Source: Verrucomicrobiales bacterium (GTDB taxonomy: Bacteria; Verrucomicrobiota; Verrucomicrobiia; Verrucomicrobiales; DEV007). Taken from it: a stretch of DNA of 64,000 nt. The translations under genes and the position numbers were made by a program. The stretch lies in the NCBI GenBank assembly GCA_002698785.1, contig PAAG01000019.1, positions 124,001 to 188,000 of the forward strand, read 5' to 3'. The notes under the pieces were generated by a model. The model made no database searches and had not been told where the DNA came from. It worked only from the letters and a program-made list of their open reading frames with translations. Of the stretch, positions 36,402 to 46,269 are shown one piece after another. The stretch's first letter is position 1, and the number at the start of each line of letters is the position of its first letter.

Positions 36402-38531
36402 ATGCTTCGCCCAACATCGTACGTTTTCTGGCTGGGACTGGTCGTCATAGCCACCCTTTCCAGTTGCAAAAAACTGGACAAAATCAACGTGGTCATCGTC
36501 ACGGTGGACACTACTCGCGCGGACCATATCGAGTGTTACGGCCACCCGAAATCCAAGACGCCAGCCATTAACGCACTGGCGGAAGATGGTGTCCTGTTCG
36601 AAAACGCCTTCACCCCGGTTCCAATAACTTGCCCCTCACACTCCACGATGATGACAGGGAAAGTCCCCTTCACGCACGGAATACGGGACAATGGGCTTTT
36701 CATCCTCGCTGAAGAACAGGAAACACTGGCGGAAATACTGAAGAAAGAGGGCTACGCGTGCGGCGCTGCTATCGGGGCTTTTCCGCTACTCTCGCGATTT
36801 GGGGTGGACCAGGGATTCGATTTTTATGACGAGCGTCTCGGTGGCGAGTTCGAAGATCCCGAAGGCAACCGGGTTATCCGGAAAAAGCGCCTCTTTTTTG
36901 ACGAACGCAAAGCAGCCCTCGTGAATGAGTCTATTTTCCCCTGGCTGGACGAGCACAAGGACGAACCGTTTTTCGCGTGGCTGCATTACTTCGACCCACA
37001 TCATCCTCACGAACCGCCTCCACCATACAATCATCGTTTTGCCGACGATCTCTACCTTGGTGAGATCGCCTACTCCGACGAATGCATCGGAGTCCTGGTT
37101 GATAAGCTGAAAGAAATGGGTGTCTACGACAACACCATGATTGTTTTCCTTTCAGATCATGGAGAAGGACGTGGGCAGCACAACGAATACACTCACTCCT
37201 TGCTCGCCTACAACTCCACCCTTCACGTGCCTCTCGTGATTAAGAACCCGGGAGGTGCAAAGGGACAACGCATTTCCAAACGCGTTGGCACAGTGGACTT
37301 ACTCCCCACCATTTTGAAGCGAATCGGAATCGAACCCGCAGATGATCTACAGGGGGTAAGCCTCATTGATTGCTTGAATCCCGGATTCCAAGAAAGCGAA
37401 CCACAGACTCTGTACGCGGAAACGCTTTCCCCTCGCCTGACACACGGGCTTGGAGAAATCAGAGCGTTTTACGACGGTGAATACAAGTATCTCCACGGAC
37501 CACGGAAAGAACTGTTTAACATCGCAGAAGACCCCGATGAATTGAATAATCTGATCGAAGCAGAGCCAGAAGTCGCCTCAAGAATGCGCTCTCGCTTGGA
37601 GGAATATCTCAAGGACAACTCGAGTAGCCATTCCTCCCAGCAAGTCAGTATCGACGAGGAAACTGCCCGTCGGCTGATGGCACTCGGATACCTTGGGTCC
37701 AGCGGTGCCGTCGAAGTAGGAGAAGAACGTCTCCGCGACGACGGAGTCGCCCCGCAGGAAAGGGTGATCGACAACACTCTGTTGAGCCGTGCGAAACACT
37801 GGCTCAACCTTCGGCAACCGACAAAGGCCCGCGAAGCAATCGTCGATCTTCTTGAGCGAGCTCCCGACAATCCCGCTTACCTCAGCCTGCTCGCTGAATG
37901 TGAGCGTATGTCCGGAAACAGTGAAGAGGCACTGAAGGCTTTCGAAAAACTGCTCGAAACGGAAAATGCCCAGGCAGTCATTCATCCCGACAAAACGCTC
38001 CTGCTCATGAGTAATTTGAATCTTCAGCTCGGCAATGTCGAAAAGGCGGTAGAAATGATACAGGAAGCTCAGGACTTCAATGAAACAGCCCAGGGGCATT
38101 ACCAGCTTGCCGCCATTCTAAAAACCAAAGGAGACACCGCGGGATACTTCGAAGAACTCAAAAAAGCAGTGGAGTTCGAAGATTGCCCTACCACTGCCCT
38201 CATCGAACTTGGTATTTTGTATGCACAACAAGACCAAATCGCAAAAGCCGAACCGCTTCTGCGAAAAGCACTGGAAGCAGAGCCTTACTCAGCGAGAATT
38301 CACTACAACCTCGCGGCTTTCTATTTCCAACAGGAGAATTTGGACGAAGCTATCCGGCTCGCGAATCGTGCTGCCGAATTGAGCCCCGGGTACATCCTGG
38401 CTCACTACCTTCGTTTTCAATTGTACCAGAAGGTGGGAGATCAGGAACAGGCGAAAGCGGCCCTGTCAGATGCCGAGAAAGTCGCACCTGCTCATCCTCT
38501 CGTTCGAGCCATGAAAGGCCTCATCCGATAG
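36402..38531 (+). CDS. Sulfatase-fold/TPR lipoprotein with non-formylglycine site
   Basis: About 709 residues from the ATG at 36402 (ATG at 36387 is also possible). The signal ends in VIATLSSC, a lipobox. The alkaline-phosphatase-superfamily domain (about 25-390) starts VVIVTVDTTRADHIECYG. At the position of the formylglycine Cys/Ser in true sulfatases it has Thr (VPITCPSHSTMMTG, Thr76), with His replacing the usual Arg. Other core motifs are DLYLGEIAYSDECIG, VFLSDHGEGRGQHNEYTH and the R-A-F-Y-D metal loop. Residues about 450-709 are TPR repeats. The Thr type is seen in other PVC TPR 'sulfatases'; it may be a phosphoesterase or have lost activity. Confidence 0.85.
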   Translation: MLRPTSYVFWLGLVVIATLSSCKKLDKINVVIVTVDTTRADHIECYGHPKSKTPAINALAEDGVLFENAFTPVPITCPSHSTMMTGKVPFTHGIRDNGLFILAEEQETLAEILKKEGYACGAAIGAFPLLSRFGVDQGFDFYDERLGGEFEDPEGNRVIRKKRLFFDERKAALVNESIFPWLDEHKDEPFFAWLHYFDPHHPHEPPPPYNHRFADDLYLGEIAYSDECIGVLVDKLKEMGVYDNTMIVFLSDHGEGRGQHNEYTHSLLAYNSTLHVPLVIKNPGGAKGQRISKRVGTVDLLPTILKRIGIEPADDLQGVSLIDCLNPGFQESEPQTLYAETLSPRLTHGLGEIRAFYDGEYKYLHGPRKELFNIAEDPDELNNLIEAEPEVASRMRSRLEEYLKDNSSSHSSQQVSIDEETARRLMALGYLGSSGAVEVGEERLRDDGVAPQERVIDNTLLSRAKHWLNLRQPTKAREAIVDLLERAPDNPAYLSLLAECERMSGNSEEALKAFEKLLETENAQAVIHPDKTLLLMSNLNLQLGNVEKAVEMIQEAQDFNETAQGHYQLAAILKTKGDTAGYFEELKKAVEFEDCPTTALIELGILYAQQDQIAKAEPLLRKALEAEPYSARIHYNLAAFYFQQENLDEAIRLANRAAELSPGYILAHYLRFQLYQKVGDQEQAKAALSDAEKVAPAHPLVRAMKGLIR

Positions 38532-38545
38532 TCGTTTCCCTTTGC

Positions 38546-40369
38546 ATGAAAGATTCAGCATCCCGAATTTCTTCGCTCCTTTCGAGCACTCTCCTCATTC
38601 CCAGTCTTTCTGCTCTCTGCCTGGCATTTGTACTGACCTCTTGCAATAAAGAAGAAGACCCTTCCCCCCCTCCCCAGAGTGAGCAGGAGCCAAAGAAGGA
38701 TTCAACTGTCGAGACTCCGCCCTTGCCCGTTGTGGCGACATTTGGGGAAGGCGAACAGATCACACGATCTGATGTGGACGAGATCATACTCTCTGCCCCG
38801 GCAAAACAGCGTTCTCCTGGCGAAACACCATTTTCCGATTGGTATTCTTCCTGGGTCAGAGACCTGTTCCTGCAACGCGTTCTCGAACGGGAAGCAGCAG
38901 ATACCGACATAGATCGGTCCCCCGAACTCATACGCCAGGCCCGTTCACTTCGCCGAAACCTCTATTCCGAATTCAAGCTTCAACGGGCTCTTACAGAAGA
39001 AAAGCCAATCACCGAAGAAGAGTTGAAGCAGCGATACGAAGAGACCATCGACGAATGGAATAAGCCCGAATCGCGAAATATGTATCACATTTTTCTCCGT
39101 TTCGGAGAAGGCCCCGACTCTTCCAAAGACGCTGTTCTCGAGAAGTTGAACACGCTGAAAGAAAGAGTCGAGAACGGAGAGAATTTTGGCATGCTCGCTT
39201 CCGAGAATTCAGAATCGGAGTCCAGACATCAGGAAGGGTGGATTGGCTTCGTGACTAAAGGCCAACTCGCAGACGCGGCTGATGAAGCGATTTTTTCTAC
39301 GCCTGAAGGTGAAGTCAGTGATCCCGTCGTGGTTGGAGACGGAGCCCATATTTTCTTCAACGAAAACACGGTGGCAGCGAAGAATCCGTCATACGAAGAA
39401 GTAAAAATCCTCATTGCACAACGCTTGGGATTTGAACGCATGAAAGAAGCCCTCGCAAAGCTTGCCGAGGACGCAGAGCTTCGGGGGAGTTCCTTTTTCC
39501 CCGATGAGCAAGAACTAGACAAGCTGATCAGAGAAGGGAAACCGGATACCGTGATTCTGGCACTCGGAACATTTGAAATGACTCTGCAGGATTTCAGAGA
39601 ACTCATACGAGGATACCAGAGACAAGTCGCTACAAGAACCGATATCCTTGGCGAAGAAGCCCCTCAGTACCTTTACGACGAGATCAAACACCGGGAAATC
39701 ATCTTCCAGGATATGCTCGCCGACACGGAAACCGATTACAGCAACATCGAGGCCGTCTTTGAGGAGCGAAAAAAAGCAGTCCTCAACGAAATACTCGTCC
39801 GGAGGAAAATGGTAACATGGGTTGAGAAGCATCCAGAGCTGCTCAAAGAATATTTCAAACACAACATCAAGCGCTTCCAGAGCACTGGTCAGGTTCATCT
39901 TCACGGCATTCGCATTCCCCTTCCCAAGAATGCTCCAGATGTCATGGCTCGTCTTGAACAAGCAAAGCTCGACCTGGAATCAGGTTCCACCGACTGGGAG
40001 ACAGTGGCCAAATCAGTGAACGCCGAATATCAGGACTGGGGTTGGTTCAATACCAGAAAGCTATTCCAGTATGACAGGAAAGCCGCCACGGTTGCTTTCG
40101 GCATGGAAAAGGGAGAAATCTCCGCTCCTTACACCTACTCAGGAACGATCCGAATGTTCGCGGTTCAAGCGAGTGAAGCTCCGGAAGCTCCTTACTTTGA
40201 CCGAGTGAGGAACCAGGTGACTTCGGTCTACATCGAAAACAATTCCCAGAAGGTCTACGCAAAGGTCGAAAAGGAAATCATGGAGAAATACAATTACCAG
40301 GTGTTTCCCGAGAATTTCCCAACACCTGCTGAAATTCTCGACTCAGAACCGGTGGCAGAGACTCCCTGA
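38546..40369 (+). CDS. Exported parvulin-type peptidyl-prolyl isomerase lipoprotein
   Basis: 607 residues from the ATG at 38546. Signal ending in CLAFVLTSCNK (lipobox Cys). A SurA/PpiC-type organisation follows: the N-terminal chaperone helices (LTEEKPITEEELKQRYEET), a parvulin domain (about 165-285: RNMYHIFLRF, then GENFGMLASENSESES, HQEGWIGFVTKG, FSTPEGEVSDPVV), and a second, weaker rotamase-like unit near the C-terminus (VHLHGIRIPLP, then DWGWFNTRKLF, FGMEKGEISAPY). It probably helps fold exported proteins, plausibly those of its own operon. It starts 14 bp after the sulfatase-fold gene. Confidence 0.88.
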   Translation: MKDSASRISSLLSSTLLIPSLSALCLAFVLTSCNKEEDPSPPPQSEQEPKKDSTVETPPLPVVATFGEGEQITRSDVDEIILSAPAKQRSPGETPFSDWYSSWVRDLFLQRVLEREAADTDIDRSPELIRQARSLRRNLYSEFKLQRALTEEKPITEEELKQRYEETIDEWNKPESRNMYHIFLRFGEGPDSSKDAVLEKLNTLKERVENGENFGMLASENSESESRHQEGWIGFVTKGQLADAADEAIFSTPEGEVSDPVVVGDGAHIFFNENTVAAKNPSYEEVKILIAQRLGFERMKEALAKLAEDAELRGSSFFPDEQELDKLIREGKPDTVILALGTFEMTLQDFRELIRGYQRQVATRTDILGEEAPQYLYDEIKHREIIFQDMLADTETDYSNIEAVFEERKKAVLNEILVRRKMVTWVEKHPELLKEYFKHNIKRFQSTGQVHLHGIRIPLPKNAPDVMARLEQAKLDLESGSTDWETVAKSVNAEYQDWGWFNTRKLFQYDRKAATVAFGMEKGEISAPYTYSGTIRMFAVQASEAPEAPYFDRVRNQVTSVYIENNSQKVYAKVEKEIMEKYNYQVFPENFPTPAEILDSEPVAETP

Positions 40370-40494
40370 GAGACCTACTATCTCCCGCATTCCGGCCAAG
40401 ACTCATTTTTCAGATCTCACCTGAAGGTGTAGATTCTTGTCGCAATGTTTCGCAAAGAGCGCTCCACTTTGCCCTTCCCAAGCCCGAAGAAATT

Positions 40495-42174
40495 ATGCAT
40501 TTGATTCGACGAACCCCTCACTTTCGCACGATCGTGAAAGGTGCTGCAATTCTGTCCTTTTCCCTCCTCACCTTCTTTTGCCATGACCTCGGTGCCGACG
40601 ATGTCGTAGCCACATACAAGGGCGGTGAGATAACTCGAGCAGAAGTCGACGAATGGGTAGAAGTTGTGGGCGAGAACACAGCTTCTCGAATCCCGTCTCT
40701 GCAGGTTGAGTCGTTCGCCCTCGCGAAATACCTGTCCGAAAACTCGACACGTGAAGACGACCCCGCAATCCAGATGGCACTTCTTAAGACAGAAGCAGCC
40801 AACATCCGTGGATACTACACCGGTGAGCTAAACCAGAGTCAGGAAATTGATCCTGCCGAGATCCAGAAGTACTTCGAGGAATACAAAGACCAACTCGGAA
40901 AGCCGGAGAGGATTCGTTTACGCAGCATTTTTAAGAGCAAAGCCGGGAAGTCTCCCGAAGAGATCGAAGCTCTCCGAGAAGAGACTGAAGAAATTCGAAC
41001 CCGCCTTCTCGAAGGCGAAGACATGAAAGAGCTCGCAGTGCAAGAGTCTCAGTCCACCAACCGCTTCGATGAGGGAATGGTGGGAGTTGTCGCACGTGGA
41101 TCCCTGCGGCCAGAATTGGAGAAAATGGTCTTTTCTCTCGAAGAAGGCGAAATCACTTCTGTCATAGAGGCGAAAGACGGGTTCCATATCTTTCGATGCG
41201 AGAAGCGAATGGCACCAGTTGTTCTTACCGATGAAGAAAAGAAAGAGCGAATCGTAAAGTTCATCACCCGAAATAACTTTAAGACAGATTGGGAACAGCA
41301 GCAAAAAGAATGGATGGAAGGTGCGAAACTCGATTTCGACGCGCTCCAATCAGGGGAAATGACCGAGACTGCCCTTACTTTGAAAAACGGCAAGAGCTAC
41401 ACCGTTGAACAGATTATTGCGCTTCTTGCTAGTGGACCTCAACCCTTCGATCCGAGAATGGAAGGCGCCACAAAAGAAGGTGTGTTCCAACGCCTTCGGA
41501 CATTTATTGTCGATGTTTCCGCGACAGACGCCTACCTCGAATCGAATCCACGTCCTGACATTGACAGCATCATGAAGTGGAAAAAGATGCAGATAATTGC
41601 CAACTTGGAATTGAAAAAAAGGGCCGCTGCCGCCCCGGAGGCTAGCAACCCTACCGAAGAAGAAATTCGAGAAGTTTTCGAGTCAACCAAACATCGTTTG
41701 GTCAAGGACCCCGCCTACAAGATGGAAACGTTCACGATGAGAATTGACAACAATTCTCTACAGAAAGATTTCGCCGTCCTAAAACAGTTCCGCGATGAGC
41801 TAGCCGCAGATCCATCTCTAGCATTTGTCGATGCAGCAAAGAACCTTCCCCCAGAGATTCTGGAACGCTCCAAAGTAAGCGGTCCACACATGAAAGATGA
41901 AATCCAAGTTCGCTCGATCGGCCGGGCTGAATTTCTGGCAGTTCAAAATCTCAAACCAGGTGAAGTGAGTCCGCTATTCCGCACTCGGATGAGCGGTGCC
42001 AATCTCTGGATTATTCGTTTGCTTGAGATTGAGGACTCTCGCCCCTTCACTTTTGAAGAATCCAAACCGGGGCTTACCACTTACCTCACTCGCCTCCAAG
42101 TCAAAGAGCGAGAAGACTCCCTGAAAAAAGACATCCTCGAAGAGATGAACTTCGAGGATGTCGAAAAAGAGTGA
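40495..42174 (+). CDS. Exported parvulin-type peptidyl-prolyl isomerase
   Basis: 559 residues. The signal peptide is GAAILSFSLLTFFCHDLGA. It opens with the SurA-like ATYKGGEITRAEVDEWV, with chaperone helices after it, then a parvulin domain (about 140-240: RIRLRSIFKSK, GEDMKELAVQESQST, FDEGMVGVVARGSL, FSLEEGEITSVIEAKDGFHIF). The C-terminal 300 residues are helical with another rotamase-like trace (FLAVQNLKPGEVSPLF). It is a paralog of the preceding gene, 125 bp upstream. Having two foldases beside a large secreted peptidase suggests a dedicated folding pair. Confidence 0.88.
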   Translation: MHLIRRTPHFRTIVKGAAILSFSLLTFFCHDLGADDVVATYKGGEITRAEVDEWVEVVGENTASRIPSLQVESFALAKYLSENSTREDDPAIQMALLKTEAANIRGYYTGELNQSQEIDPAEIQKYFEEYKDQLGKPERIRLRSIFKSKAGKSPEEIEALREETEEIRTRLLEGEDMKELAVQESQSTNRFDEGMVGVVARGSLRPELEKMVFSLEEGEITSVIEAKDGFHIFRCEKRMAPVVLTDEEKKERIVKFITRNNFKTDWEQQQKEWMEGAKLDFDALQSGEMTETALTLKNGKSYTVEQIIALLASGPQPFDPRMEGATKEGVFQRLRTFIVDVSATDAYLESNPRPDIDSIMKWKKMQIIANLELKKRAAAAPEASNPTEEEIREVFESTKHRLVKDPAYKMETFTMRIDNNSLQKDFAVLKQFRDELAADPSLAFVDAAKNLPPEILERSKVSGPHMKDEIQVRSIGRAEFLAVQNLKPGEVSPLFRTRMSGANLWIIRLLEIEDSRPFTFEESKPGLTTYLTRLQVKEREDSLKKDILEEMNFEDVEKE

Positions 42175-42204
42175 CTTCTCTGCACGATGCGGAAGCGCCG
42201 ATTC

Positions 42205-45200
42205 CTATCGGTGCTTCAACGTGACGGTGTCTCCCTCGAATCCTTCGACGAACTGGGCGCTTGTGCCATCAGGCCAGCGAACTTCAATAACTTGAATTTC
42301 CTCACCTTTGGCCAGACCAAAAAACAGGTCGGCTGTTGACTGGCTCAAGTAACTTCCCCCTGCGTAAACCTCCTGAGACTGCTTTCGGCCATCTCTTGTC
42401 GTCAAGGTAGCAGTTGCACCGACGGACGTGGGATTGCCCTTCTTACCTTCGAGGACGACTTTGAGGATACGCCCTTTCCGACCGGCTTCTGCGTTCAGGA
42501 AGAATTTCATGGGACCATCATTGATACCCACGACGAGGTCAGGCCAGTTGTCATTGTTCAGATCCGCCACAGCAAGACTACGCGAATCCTCAGGGACAAA
42601 GAACCCGCTTTCGGCAGGCCAGACTTCTGTAAAGTCGCCCTTTCCGTTTCCTTCAAGAAATAGGCCCACGCTGTTGTTGTTGGGCCCCGTTTCGATCTGA
42701 TTCGGATAGAAGTTCTGGTTCATCAGGATATCGGCGTTTCCATCACCATTGAAATCCTGAACCGTCACTCCGAAAGAAGGGGTGAGCTGTGCAAGGCGAG
42801 GCAATTCTTTCACCTCGAACTTCCCAGTACCATCATTGATGAGCACTGAGTTGCTCAGGTAATTGGCGCCATGTGAGAGTGCCTTGTTCAGGCTATCGTC
42901 CGTGTAAATATCAGACAAGCTGGCGACCGCGAACTTCCGGTAGGTGGTGAACTTCTCCGCCAGTTTTGGCATCCTCAGAGTAGTGCAACTACGGCCCCTC
43001 ACAGGCAAAAGCTGATCGCCACCATACTTCGCTTCCACGATGTCCATTCTGCCATTCCCATCGAAGTCAGAAAAATAGATCATCCGTGGCTTGCCGTCCT
43101 TGATCTTGTATTTGGAATTCAATCCCCAATTGGTTGCCACGAAATCGATGTCTCCATCGTTATCTACATCACCACCAGCGATGCCGTTCCACCAACCCTG
43201 GTAATCTGCAATTCCCGCTTCGATAGTTTTATCTTCCAGCTTCCCTTCTGTATTCAGGAAGACACGAACTGGTCCCCAGTCCTCTGTTACAAGGAGATCG
43301 ATCCATCCATCACCATTCACGTCTGACCAGATTGCGCTGGTCACCAGAGCTTCAAAAGCATCACCGACTCCAGGCATCGCCTCGGCAGTGGCATCGACGA
43401 ACTTTCCACCATCGTTCCGGAAAATTCGGCTCCTCGCTGGAGCAGGATATTGCTGCGGGATGGAACGAGCCCCTACGAACAGGTCGAGATCCCCATCGCG
43501 ATCGTAGTCACCCGCGCAAACGATACTACCACTTTCACGGTAGGGAGGAATCGCCGACTTGGGAGCTCGCGTGAAGTTTCCGCTGCCGTCATTCAGGAAA
43601 AGACGGTCTTCCATTTCCTTCGAATTAGCTCCCGTCTCCACTCCACCGCTCACGACATACAGATCCATATCGTCGTCGCCATCGGCGTCGAAGAAAAGGC
43701 CGCCCATATCTTCAGGGAGAGCATCGTCGCGCAAATCGTATCCCCATTGATTCTTGATATGGGGTTCTCCATCACCATCGTGAAAGACTACCTGGCTCAG
43801 TTGTCCATGTGCGCCGCCCAGCCAGATTTCTTCTTTTCCGTCTCCCTCGATGTCACCAATCGCAACTCCCGGTCCCATCTCCGACATCTGATAGGGAATC
43901 AAAAGCTGATCTGCATAGTCATGATGATACTGCTCGAAATGAACAGCTGGCTTCGGCAACGCGGAAGGAGTTTCAGAGAACTTCGTTGGAGCGTCTTTTT
44001 TCGGCCCGAAACGGGGACCTTCGGCAGGCTGCTTCTCGACATTCTGTGAAGCCGGCTCCGTAACAGTGTAGCGATTTCCTACCGCAAGATCCTTCAACTC
44101 CTGACTGATGCCACTGGGCCATTCCACGAGGAGGCGGGTAATAGTCTCGTCTTCACCCAATCCAAAGTGCACCTCAGGATGATCGCCACCTTGGAACCCC
44201 CTCGAAGCACGGAGAAGGCGCACCTGTTTGCCGAGAGCAGACTCGGCAGTCACTTTTGCACCGATTCCGAAGCGGTTACTTTCCACACCGTTCAGGCGAA
44301 CCACGACACGGTTTCCTGTTTTCCCATCGTTCCGGTAAACTCTGATTGACCCGTCCAGTCCGTTGGCAACGATGTCCTCGTCACCATCGCCATCGAGGTC
44401 ACTCACTGTTACACCGAAGCTGACAACCTCTTCATTAAATCCCCATTCGTCACTGACGTTGGAAAACTGAATATTGCCCTCGTTTTTGAAAATCAGGTTT
44501 TTCTGCGCGAGAGGCGGACGAGAGGTGATGTCAAAAACCTCTTCCTCGAAGCCCTGTTCCCTCAGGAAGTCAACGAAACGAACGGCTGGCTCTCCAGGTG
44601 TGATTTTTCCTCTGTCTTCCTGCCATGTTTTCAACAGGTGCCGAGCGAGCTGGCGGTCAGAGTCCCGAGAATTCGCATAGTACCCATTCGTGAAGAAAAC
44701 GTCCTGTTTACCGTCGTTGTCATAATCGGCAATACGCACAGCCCAGGTCCAGTCCGTTGCATTCAATCCTGCAATTCGGGCCACCTCCATAAAGCGACCT
44801 ACACCTGCGTTGAGGAAGACTGTGTTCACCATGTATTGCTTGGGAAAACAGTAGGTCAGGAAATCCCGGGTGAGGTTGATATCACCCATCCGAATTTTCT
44901 GCTCGAAGTGCGTCGTGCCCGCCATGTCGGTTCCGATCACATCAAACATTCCGTCGTTATTGAGGTCGGCAGAATCGCTTCCCATCGAGAACCAGGGAAG
45001 ATAGGGAAATGCCTCAGCTGCGACTTCCTCGAAGGTACCGTCTCCCATATTATGAAGGTAGCGGTCTGGCTCGCCGAAGTCGTTTGCCACGTAAATGTCG
45101 GGCCAGTTGTCCCCATTGGCATCCCACCAGGTGGCTGAAAGCCCCATTCCTCGGATGTCCATCAAACCGGCTTCTTCAGTCACGTTCACGAAGTTACCAT

Positions 45201-46062
45201 TCCCATCGTTTCGGTAGAGGTAATCGGGAGTTCCGACTTTCACTTCGACACCGTCTTCCTCCAGAGAGATCCCTGCTTCGAGCAAGATCTGCTCCCGGTC
45301 TTCCGTGTCCTCATGCAACTTAAGGGTCTCGTGAGGATCGCGATTTCGAACCAGATAAATATCGAGATCTCCGTCTCGATCGTAGTCCGCAAAAGCAGCC
45401 ATCACACTTGGCCCCGGTTCACCGACGCCACGCTTTTCACTTTCCTCGACGAATGTTCCGTCGCCCTGATTCACAAACAGGGCATCCTTGCCTGATTGAT
45501 TCGAGACATAAAGGTCGAGATCGCCATCGTTATCGATATCAGCAAAGGCAGGCCCGGTCCCACTGGTCTTGCCTTCCGCCATTGCGACGCCGGCCTTTTC
45601 CGTTACGTCTTCGAAGACCCACGGAGCGGTCTGGCGATAGAGACGGTTTGGCTCGACCTGGCCAACAAAGTAAAGGTCGATCATCCCATCACCATCGTAG
45701 TCAGCACTGGAGACACCCGAGCCGAGGTTTCCAGTAGCGGCGTTCCGGGCGATCTTCTCAGAATACACCGCCGAGAGACGCACATCGGTGGCCAGGGAGT
45801 TTTGGAAATCGATTCCCGACTCTTCAGGAGGAACGATCGTGAACTGAGTGCCCCCCTCGCCTCCGGCCACCTCACGAAGAGGTTCGCTTTCCACAGAACC
45901 AGCAGAGTCCTCTTTCGACTCCTCCTTCGTAGAATCAGTCGCCTCTTCTGAGGCGGGTGCTTCTGGAGTCTCCTTGGGATTTGGGGCTGCTTTCTCTTCT
46001 TCTGAACAGCCGACAAAAAAGAGGGCGAATATACCGAGGGTAGTTACGATAATTTTTTTCAT
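42205..46062 (-). CDS. Double FG-GAP/ASPIC lipoprotein
   Basis: About 1285 residues from the ATG at 46062. Signal ending in LFFVGCSE (lipobox). The protein has two complete modules, each with several FG-GAP/VCBS calcium-binding repeats (DYDGDGMIDLYFVG, DIDNDGDLDLYVSN; later DYDRDGDLDLFVGA) and an ASPIC/UnbV C-terminal unit (GVESNRFGIGAKVTAES ... LVEWPSGISQEL at about 620-700; GNPTSVGATATLTTRD ... VRWPDGTSAQF at the end). Single-module relatives bind other proteins or surfaces. The internal duplication suggests a fusion of two ancestral genes. Probably a surface-exposed binding protein. Confidence 0.9.
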   Translation of the reverse strand: MKKIIVTTLGIFALFFVGCSEEEKAAPNPKETPEAPASEEATDSTKEESKEDSAGSVESEPLREVAGGEGGTQFTIVPPEESGIDFQNSLATDVRLSAVYSEKIARNAATGNLGSGVSSADYDGDGMIDLYFVGQVEPNRLYRQTAPWVFEDVTEKAGVAMAEGKTSGTGPAFADIDNDGDLDLYVSNQSGKDALFVNQGDGTFVEESEKRGVGEPGPSVMAAFADYDRDGDLDIYLVRNRDPHETLKLHEDTEDREQILLEAGISLEEDGVEVKVGTPDYLYRNDGNGNFVNVTEEAGLMDIRGMGLSATWWDANGDNWPDIYVANDFGEPDRYLHNMGDGTFEEVAAEAFPYLPWFSMGSDSADLNNDGMFDVIGTDMAGTTHFEQKIRMGDINLTRDFLTYCFPKQYMVNTVFLNAGVGRFMEVARIAGLNATDWTWAVRIADYDNDGKQDVFFTNGYYANSRDSDRQLARHLLKTWQEDRGKITPGEPAVRFVDFLREQGFEEEVFDITSRPPLAQKNLIFKNEGNIQFSNVSDEWGFNEEVVSFGVTVSDLDGDGDEDIVANGLDGSIRVYRNDGKTGNRVVVRLNGVESNRFGIGAKVTAESALGKQVRLLRASRGFQGGDHPEVHFGLGEDETITRLLVEWPSGISQELKDLAVGNRYTVTEPASQNVEKQPAEGPRFGPKKDAPTKFSETPSALPKPAVHFEQYHHDYADQLLIPYQMSEMGPGVAIGDIEGDGKEEIWLGGAHGQLSQVVFHDGDGEPHIKNQWGYDLRDDALPEDMGGLFFDADGDDDMDLYVVSGGVETGANSKEMEDRLFLNDGSGNFTRAPKSAIPPYRESGSIVCAGDYDRDGDLDLFVGARSIPQQYPAPARSRIFRNDGGKFVDATAEAMPGVGDAFEALVTSAIWSDVNGDGWIDLLVTEDWGPVRVFLNTEGKLEDKTIEAGIADYQGWWNGIAGGDVDNDGDIDFVATNWGLNSKYKIKDGKPRMIYFSDFDGNGRMDIVEAKYGGDQLLPVRGRSCTTLRMPKLAEKFTTYRKFAVASLSDIYTDDSLNKALSHGANYLSNSVLINDGTGKFEVKELPRLAQLTPSFGVTVQDFNGDGNADILMNQNFYPNQIETGPNNNSVGLFLEGNGKGDFTEVWPAESGFFVPEDSRSLAVADLNNDNWPDLVVGINDGPMKFFLNAEAGRKGRILKVVLEGKKGNPTSVGATATLTTRDGRKQSQEVYAGGSYLSQSTADLFFGLAKGEEIQVIEVRWPDGTSAQFVEGFEGDTVTLKHR

Positions 46063-46186
46063 GGAATGGAAACGGAGCGTTTGAATTGGCAAACACACCT
46101 CACCTAATGCGGATTGCACGTTTTTCAAATCGCACGATGAAGATAATTCATGCCATCAAAACAAACAGAAAATTAGCGCCGCAGAA

Positions 46187-46220
46187 AACAAAAATCCCCG
46201 AAGGCTAACCTCCGAGGATT
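46187..46220 (-). terminator. Strong intrinsic terminator downstream of 46270 gene
   Basis: Stem AATCCCCGAAGG (46193-46204) / CCTCCGAGGATT (46209-46220), 12 pairs with two G-U, 4-nt loop, and a T-rich run on the minus strand (46187-46194). It sits 50 bp after the stop of the upstream exported protein and ends that transcript. Confidence 0.88.
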
Positions 46221-46269
46221 AAACGAATCCGATTCGGTCGAGCTTTTCGACCGCGCCTTGGTGAAAAAC

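Noticed and set aside
36402-38531. Genuine sulfatase
   Set aside because: The formylglycine position is Thr and the following Arg is His, so the standard activation motif is absent.
42192-42217. Hairpin at the convergent gene ends
   Set aside because: An 11-bp repeat with one G-U overlaps the end of the FG-GAP gene, but no T-tract follows on either side. It may be a weak bidirectional end but is not called as a terminator.
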